From contig ATWD01000002.1 in NCBI GenBank assembly GCA_000421065.1, positions 558,001 through 622,000 of the forward strand: a DNA stretch of 64,000 nt, given 5' to 3'. The translations under genes and the position numbers were made by a program. The notes below the pieces were generated by a model. The model saw only the letters and a list, made by a program, of their open reading frames with translations. It was not told the origin of the DNA and made no database searches. The first letter of the stretch is position 1. Each line of letters opens with the position of its first letter. This document shows, in pieces, positions 59,383 through 64,000 of the stretch. This stretch comes from Acidobacteriaceae bacterium TAA 166. GTDB taxonomy: Bacteria > Acidobacteriota > Terriglobia > Terriglobales > Acidobacteriaceae.

Positions 59383-60270
59383 TTAAAAGCTTCCACTCGA
59401 ACGGCCGGCACTCTGGAAGGTATTGCACTGGCTCACCTCGCCCGACTTCAACCCCCGCATGAACCACGTCTGCCGCTGCTCCGACGACCCATGGGTAAAG
59501 CTCTCCGGACTCACCGCGCCCCGCGACATCTTCTGGATATGATCGTCTCCCACCGCCGCCGCGGCCTTCAGTCCGGCATCTACATCGTCCTGATGAATAA
59601 TTCCCCGCGCCTCCGCCGAGTGTCCCCAGACCCCCGCCAGGCAGTCCGCCTGCAGCTCCAGCATCACCGACAGCTGGTTCTTCGCCCCAGGATTCCTCGC
59701 CTGCAGCTGCCGCATCTGCTGCTCGATGCCCAGAATATTCTGCACATGATGTCCCAGCTCATGAGCGACCACATAGGCCTGGGCAAACTCCGCCGTTCCC
59801 CCGCCCAGACGCCGCAGCTCATCCCAGAAGCTCAGGTCGATATAGACCTTCTCATCCTGCGGACAATAAAAAGGTCCCGTCTGCGACTGCGCCGCGCCGC
59901 ACCCCGACCGCGTATAGCCCCGAAACAAGACCAGCTTCGCATGACGATAAGGATGCTGCGTCTGCTCCGGCAACAGCTTCTCCCATGTCTGCTGCACATC
60001 GTCGAGCGTGAACGAGACCAGCTGCGCCGAGCGATCCTCCGCGGCCGAATGCTCCACCGGCCTAGTGCTGCTGCTGCTCGGCGTCGTCACCCGCCCGCCG
60101 CCCGACAGATAGCTGCCGATATAGTTGCGTCCCGTAATCAGGCTGATGACCAGTAGGAACAAGATGCCCACAATCCCCAGCCCGCCGCCGCCAAAACCGA
60201 ATCCGCCGCCGCCCGAAGAATCGCGCCGGTCTTCTACATCCCTGCTGAGCCCGCCAGGAGTCCAATCCAT
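59383..60270 (-). CDS. YpfJ-like neutral zinc metallopeptidase
   Basis: 295 residues. A cytosolic Gly/Asp/Arg-rich start (MDWTPGGLSRDVEDRRDSSGGGG) is followed by a membrane helix (about 33-51, GIVGILFLLVISLITGRNY). The peptidase domain has the HExxH motif in YVVAHELGHHVQNILG (about 170-185), CGAAQSQTGPFYCPQDEKVYIDLSFW (family signature) and LELQADCLAGVWGH with the third ligand. GSSEQRQTWFMRGL at the end also matches PF04228 proteins. Substrate unknown. Confidence 0.88.
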   Translation of the reverse strand: MDWTPGGLSRDVEDRRDSSGGGGFGFGGGGLGIVGILFLLVISLITGRNYIGSYLSGGGRVTTPSSSSTRPVEHSAAEDRSAQLVSFTLDDVQQTWEKLLPEQTQHPYRHAKLVLFRGYTRSGCGAAQSQTGPFYCPQDEKVYIDLSFWDELRRLGGGTAEFAQAYVVAHELGHHVQNILGIEQQMRQLQARNPGAKNQLSVMLELQADCLAGVWGHSAEARGIIHQDDVDAGLKAAAAVGDDHIQKMSRGAVSPESFTHGSSEQRQTWFMRGLKSGEVSQCNTFQSAGRSSGSF

Positions 60271-60421
60271 CTCTCACCCCGCAAATTCCGAAGAGTCATC
60301 TCAGGCCCGATCCTGTTGCCAAAACGACACCCATTATCTTAGATCACGGAACCAAACCCTTCGCTCGACGTAACTCTATCGAGAAGCGCCATCCATCTTA
60401 TCCCCCCAACGAGGGCTCCTG

Positions 60422-62008
60422 ATGTCCACTGCAACCGCCTCCACCACGGTCGTACGCTCCATCGATCCCTACCTGCGCGACGCCCTCCGCCTCTCCCTCC
60501 TCTTCGCTGCCCTCAAGCTCCTGCTCCACATCGCCACCAACCTCTGGCAGGCGCACCTCGGCTGGGGCTACTTCCGCGACGAGCTCTACTACATCGCCTG
60601 CGGCCGCCACCTCGCCTGGGGATACGTCGACCACGGCCCCATCGTCGCCGTGCAGGCCCGCCTCTCCGAGACCCTCTTCGGCCGCTCCCTCGCCGGACTC
60701 CGCCTCCTCTCCGCACTCGCCGGAGCCGCCCGCGTCTTCCTCACCGGCCTGCTCGCCTGGTCGCTCGGCGGCCGCCGCCCCGCACAGGCCCTGGCCATGA
60801 TCTGCATCCTCGTCGCTCCGCAGTACCTCGGCATCGACAGCTTCCTCTCCATGAACTCCTTCGAGTCCATGTTCTGGATGCCCTGCCTGCTCGCTCTCCT
60901 CCTCATTCTTCGCGGCGGCAGCCAGCGCTGGTGGCTCCTCTTCGGCCTCTCCGCAGGAATCGGCCTGCTCAACAAGCCTTCGATGACCTTCTTCCTCCTC
61001 GCCCTCCTCCTCGCCCTCCTCATCACTCCCCAGCGGCGCCTGCTCCAAACCCGTTGGGCCGCAGTCGCCATCGCTCTGCTCCTCCTGATCGCGCTCCCCA
61101 ACCTGCTCTGGCAGATTCAAAATCACTGGCCCACCCTCGAGTTCCTGCACAACGGCAGAGTCGAGCACAAAAACGTTGAGCTCGGGCCCATCGATTTCCT
61201 TCTGGTGCAGGTCAAAAACCTCAACCCCATCGCACTTCTCGTCTGGGGAGCCGGTCTCCTCTGGCTGCTGCGCTCCCCCAACCTCCGCTGGCTCGGCCTG
61301 ATGTTCGTCTTCTTCCTCGCAGGCATGATGGCGCTGCACGCCAAGGACTACTACGTCCTCCCCATCTACCCCATCCTCTTCGCCGCCGGTGGCGTCGCCT
61401 GGGAGAGCCTCTACTCCCGTTCCTTCCGCATCACGCAGGATTGTGTCCTCGCCTTCCCCCTCCTCGAAGGCGCGCTCGTCCTCGTCGGTCTGATCCTCAT
61501 GCCGCTCGCCATCCCCATCCTCCGCCCCGAGCCTTTCATCGCCTACGCCCGCACCACGCATCTCTTCCAGGCCACCAGCAGCGAACACATGAGCACCGGC
61601 CTTCTCCCCCAGTTCTACGCCGACCGCTTCGGCTGGCAGGAGTACACCGACCAGGTGGAGCGCGCCTACAAGAGCCTCACCCCCCAGGAACAGTCCGTCG
61701 CCGTCATCTACGGAGAAGACTACGGTCTCACCAGCGCCATCAACTTCCTCGGTCACGGCCTTCCCCCCGCCATCGGCGGCCACAACAACTACTTCCTCTG
61801 GGGACCGCAAGGCAAAACCGGCGAGGTCCTCATCCTCCTCGGCAGCGACGGCCGCGGTCTTACCGACGAATGGAGCTCCGTCACCGTCGTCGGCGAGATG
61901 ACGAACCCCTACGCCATGCCCTACGAGCGCAGAAAGATCTATCTCTGCCGCGGACTCAAGATGCCTCCCCTCGCGCAGATCTGGCAGAAGAAGAAGCACT
62001 ACATCTGA
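60422..62008 (+). CDS. PMT/ArnT-type (family 39) membrane glycosyltransferase
   Basis: 528 residues with about eleven hydrophobic helices. It starts LSLLFAALKLLLHIATNLWQAHLGWGYFRDELYYIACGRHLAWGYVDHGPIVA; the FRDELYY and DHGP loops include the acidic catalytic pair of GT39/ArnT enzymes, which use polyprenyl-phosphate sugars. A soluble periplasmic-type tail starts near residue 370 (FIAYARTTHLFQATSS). The acceptor (protein, lipid A or glycan) is unknown. It is likely monocistronic; the next gene begins 22 bp on and may be coupled. Confidence 0.85.
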   Translation: MSTATASTTVVRSIDPYLRDALRLSLLFAALKLLLHIATNLWQAHLGWGYFRDELYYIACGRHLAWGYVDHGPIVAVQARLSETLFGRSLAGLRLLSALAGAARVFLTGLLAWSLGGRRPAQALAMICILVAPQYLGIDSFLSMNSFESMFWMPCLLALLLILRGGSQRWWLLFGLSAGIGLLNKPSMTFFLLALLLALLITPQRRLLQTRWAAVAIALLLLIALPNLLWQIQNHWPTLEFLHNGRVEHKNVELGPIDFLLVQVKNLNPIALLVWGAGLLWLLRSPNLRWLGLMFVFFLAGMMALHAKDYYVLPIYPILFAAGGVAWESLYSRSFRITQDCVLAFPLLEGALVLVGLILMPLAIPILRPEPFIAYARTTHLFQATSSEHMSTGLLPQFYADRFGWQEYTDQVERAYKSLTPQEQSVAVIYGEDYGLTSAINFLGHGLPPAIGGHNNYFLWGPQGKTGEVLILLGSDGRGLTDEWSSVTVVGEMTNPYAMPYERRKIYLCRGLKMPPLAQIWQKKKHYI

Positions 62009-62030
62009 TGTGCTACCCTCCCAGCAACCC

Positions 62031-63425
62031 ATGGAGATCGAAGCTATCCAGATTCAGGAGCAGCCCCAGACCGAGCTCCCACGCGTCCTGAACGCCACCC
62101 ATGCCACCTCCATCGTGGTCGGCATCATCATCGGCAGCGGAATCTTCCTCGTCCCCCGCGAGATGATGGCCGCCGTCGGCTCCTCCGGCATGGTCTACCT
62201 CGTCTGGATCGTCGGCGGCCTGCTCTCCCTCTTCGGAGCCATGACCTACGCCGAGATCGCCGCTCTCCGCCCCAAATACGGCGGCGAGTACGCCTTCCTC
62301 CGCGAGGCCTACGGCGACCTCACCGGTTTCCTCTACATGTGGACCTGGATCACCGTCGCCAAGCCCGCCTCCATCGCCACCATCGCCGCCGGCCTCGCCC
62401 GCGTCCTCGCCACCTTTCCCGTCTTCGCCTTCTTCGATCGACCCGCCCTCGGTCCTCTCCTCTGGAGCCAGGTCTTCGCCATCGTCATGACCTGGCTCAT
62501 CACCGCGCTCAACATCGTCGGAACCCGCAGATCCGGCAACGTGCAGCTCGCCCTCACCTGGCTCAAGATCTTGCTCATCGTCATCATCGCCGGTGTCTGT
62601 TTCGGATGGGGAGCCCACGCCCCGCAAGCCAGCTGGCACAACTTCGCCACAGCATTCTCAGAAGCCCGGGGAGGCTTCTCCGGCTTCATGATCGCGCTCA
62701 TCGCCGCCCTCTGGGCCTACGACGGATGGAGCGACGTCACCCAGATGGCCGGCGAGATCCAGCAGCCCCAGCGCAGCCTTCCCCTCGCATTGATCGGCGG
62801 AGTCGCCATCGTCGGCGGCCTCTACATGCTCACCAACGCCGCCATCCAGTACGTCATGCCCGCCGCTGCCATCGCCGCCGCCGATCGCCCCGCCGCCGAC
62901 GCCCTCCGCCTCATCGCCGGCGCCTGGGGCGCGGGCCTCGTCTCCCTCGGCATGGCCGTCAGCATCTGCGCCACCTTCGTCGGCTCCACCCTCTCCGGAG
63001 CGCGCGTCCCCTTCGCCGCCGCGCACGACGGCCTCTTCTTCCGTCAGCTCGCCCACGTCCACCCGCGCTTCCAGACGCCCTCGACGGCGCTGGTCCTGCA
63101 AGCGGTCCTCAGCTCGCTTCTCCTGCTCGCAATAGGCCGTTTTCAGGCGCTCTTCTCGCTCGCCATCTTCGCCGAATGGTTCTTCTACGCACTCACCGCC
63201 AGCACTATCTTCGTCTTCCGCCGCCGCGTGCCCGCCGCCGAGCGCCCATACAGCCTCTGGGGATACCCCATCCTCCCCATCCTCTTCATCATCGCGGCCA
63301 TCGTGCTTCTGGTCTTCTCCTTCGCCGACCAGCCCCGCAACTCCATCCTCGGAACCACCATCATCCTGCTCGGTATCCCCGTCCACTACGCCTTTCAAAG
63401 CAGGCGGCGAGTCGTTTTGAAATAG
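62031..63425 (+). CDS. APC-family amino-acid permease
   Basis: 464 residues with about twelve helices. ATHATSIVVGIIIGSGIFLVPREMMAAVGSSGMVYLVWIVGGLLSLFGAMTYAEIAALRPKYGGEYAFLREAYG in outline is the APC/LAT-type N-terminus (GSGIF motif, then AELAALxPxxGGEY). It continues with a normal core and no C-terminal extension, in contrast to the permease at 47026. ATG 62031 was preferred over GTG 62010; neither has a clear ribosome binding site. The substrate is unknown. Confidence 0.88.
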   Translation: MEIEAIQIQEQPQTELPRVLNATHATSIVVGIIIGSGIFLVPREMMAAVGSSGMVYLVWIVGGLLSLFGAMTYAEIAALRPKYGGEYAFLREAYGDLTGFLYMWTWITVAKPASIATIAAGLARVLATFPVFAFFDRPALGPLLWSQVFAIVMTWLITALNIVGTRRSGNVQLALTWLKILLIVIIAGVCFGWGAHAPQASWHNFATAFSEARGGFSGFMIALIAALWAYDGWSDVTQMAGEIQQPQRSLPLALIGGVAIVGGLYMLTNAAIQYVMPAAAIAAADRPAADALRLIAGAWGAGLVSLGMAVSICATFVGSTLSGARVPFAAAHDGLFFRQLAHVHPRFQTPSTALVLQAVLSSLLLLAIGRFQALFSLAIFAEWFFYALTASTIFVFRRRVPAAERPYSLWGYPILPILFIIAAIVLLVFSFADQPRNSILGTTIILLGIPVHYAFQSRRRVVLK

Positions 63426-63433
63426 GAAAAAGA

Positions 63434-63622
63434 AGATGGCCTGCAGGCCGGGCCCACTGCGCGTGGAGCGCCCACTCCGTGGGGAACAATCCCCTTCGGG
63501 TCGAAGCTCCCGTTGGTCTCGGCAAAAATCTTCCCGAACCGAAGGGAGGCCCACGCCGAAGGCGATCACGCGTCACGAAGTGACCGCCCCACGCGGAGTG
63601 GGCCCGCACGGCAGCGCCTATC
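63434..63622. repeat. Palindromic intergenic repeat, copy B
   Basis: GC-rich imperfect palindrome in the 383-bp spacer after the permease. Ends are GGCCTGCAGGCCGGGCCC and GTGGGCCCGC. The right arm CGCGTCACGAAGTGACCGCC up to CCCACGCGGAGTGGGCCC (63579-63605) is nearly the reverse complement of the left arm of copy A. It contains short internal hairpins (GGCGATCACG, CACGAAGTG). The remaining spacer to 63808 is A-rich and shows no gene. Confidence 0.7.
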
Positions 63623-63808
63623 CCCTGTCAAGCCCAAAATCCCGTCATCCACCACAAACCAAACAAGATCCCCGCCGCCGATTCACCCCGCCAAGTCCTT
63701 TAAAATAGAACCAGCAAGCCCAAAAAAGAGACCTGCTCAAAATCAAAAGTCCAGACCTAACCTCATTCGATACAAGACTTTGCGCAAAAAAGTACCAGGG
63801 AACCCCTG

Positions 63809-64000
63809 CTACAGCCGATTCTGAATCACCCGTTCATACACCCGCACATACTCCTCAGCCGGCTTCGTCCACGAAAAGTCCTGCGCCATCGCGCGCTGCA
63901 TCATCGACGTCCAGGCCGCCTTATCGCGGAAGGTCTCGAGCGCACGCTGAACCGCCTCAAGAAAAGCATTCGCGCTATACCCCCAGAACTTGAAGCCCGT
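63809..64000 (-). CDS. glgA: C-terminus of glycogen synthase GlgA (partial)
   Basis: The 63 visible residues plus stop read TGFKFWGYSANAFLEAVQRALETFRDKAAWTSMMQRAMAQDFSWTKPAEEYVRVYERVI in outline. The TGFKF...MAQDFSW...EYVRVY pattern is the end of GT5 ADP-glucose-dependent glycogen synthase. The rest lies beyond the right edge. Confidence 0.8.
   Translation of the reverse strand, partial: TGFKFWGYSANAFLEAVQRALETFRDKAAWTSMMQRAMAQDFSWTKPAEEYVRVYERVIQNRL

Noticed and set aside
60398-62032. 544-codon acidic open frame antisense to the PMT-type glycosyltransferase
   Set aside because: Glu/Gly/Ala/Val-rich with no domain pattern; the plus strand has clear membrane helices and GT39 motifs.
62339-63583. 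414-codon plus-strand frame overlapping the second permease
   Set aside because: Arg/His/Pro-rich shadow of the permease in another frame.
1-64000. CRISPR arrays, transposases, prophage genes, tRNA or rRNA genes
   Set aside because: None was seen on either strand by reading; a dedicated tRNA or covariance-model search was not possible here.

Overview
The window looks like a chromosomal segment of an acidobacterium of the Terriglobia type (Granulicella/Terriglobus/Edaphobacter-like). It is GC-rich and gene-dense, with short spacers. It mixes exopolysaccharide genes, a full flagellar export and basal-body block, DUF4097 and bactofilin genes, and GC-rich intergenic repeats. This placement rests on gene content and style, not on a search. 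No tRNA, rRNA, CRISPR array, transposase or prophage gene was seen.

Layout. 0-6.5 kb (+): an exopolysaccharide operon of BY-type tyrosine kinase/chain-length regulator, Wza-like export protein, two GT-B glycosyltransferases and a WcaF-like acetyltransferase; the PHP-type phosphatase expected to oppose the kinase sits apart at 13.1 kb. 6.6-14.9 kb: a lone receiver protein, a two-gene NitT/TauT-type ABC transporter with fused permease halves, a half-length AI-2E-like gene, a cytoplasmic alpha-amylase, purQ, the phosphatase and an isolated oxidase subunit III. 14.9-37.0 kb (all -): flagellar genes in three transcription blocks. Reading with transcription these are (i) OmpR-type regulator, a 76-residue stand-alone DHp-like protein and an NtrC-type sigma-54 activator without a DNA-binding domain; (ii) flgB-flgC-fliE-fliF-fliG-fliH-fliI-fliJ-fliK-flgD-flgE behind a terminator and a good -24/-12 promoter match; (iii) fliL-fliN-fliO-fliP-fliQ-fliR-flhB-flhA-fliA-fliM-second fliN-MshEN-domain protein. 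Filament, P/L-ring, rod FlgF/G, stator, flhF/flhG and rpoN genes are not in the window.

37-50 kb: lexA with an apparently leaderless promoter, an RND-type adaptor, a DUF4097 protein, a CheX-like phosphatase, gltX, a squalene/phytoene synthase, lnt-prfB (prfB keeps the programmed +1 frameshift), a 47-residue membrane protein, an amino-acid permease with a large cytosolic tail, and a small AT-hook-like basic protein. 50-64 kb: methyltransferase and bactofilin, a secreted unknown, a mazG-GNAT-racemase operon suggestive of N-succinylamino acid metabolism, an orphan DUF3311 gene, an OmpA-like lipoprotein, uvrC with an unusual insertion encoded partly by a repeat-like sequence, an SGNH hydrolase, a zinc metallopeptidase, a PMT-type glycosyltransferase, a second permease and the 3' end of glgA.

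The most notable points are the reduced signalling set upstream of the flagellar operon (DHp-only protein plus DNA-binding-domain-less activator) matched to a sigma-54 promoter; a possible c-di-GMP-binding MshEN protein as the last flagellar gene; a pair of about 190-bp palindromic intergenic repeats 23 kb apart; and a repeat-derived in-frame insertion in uvrC.
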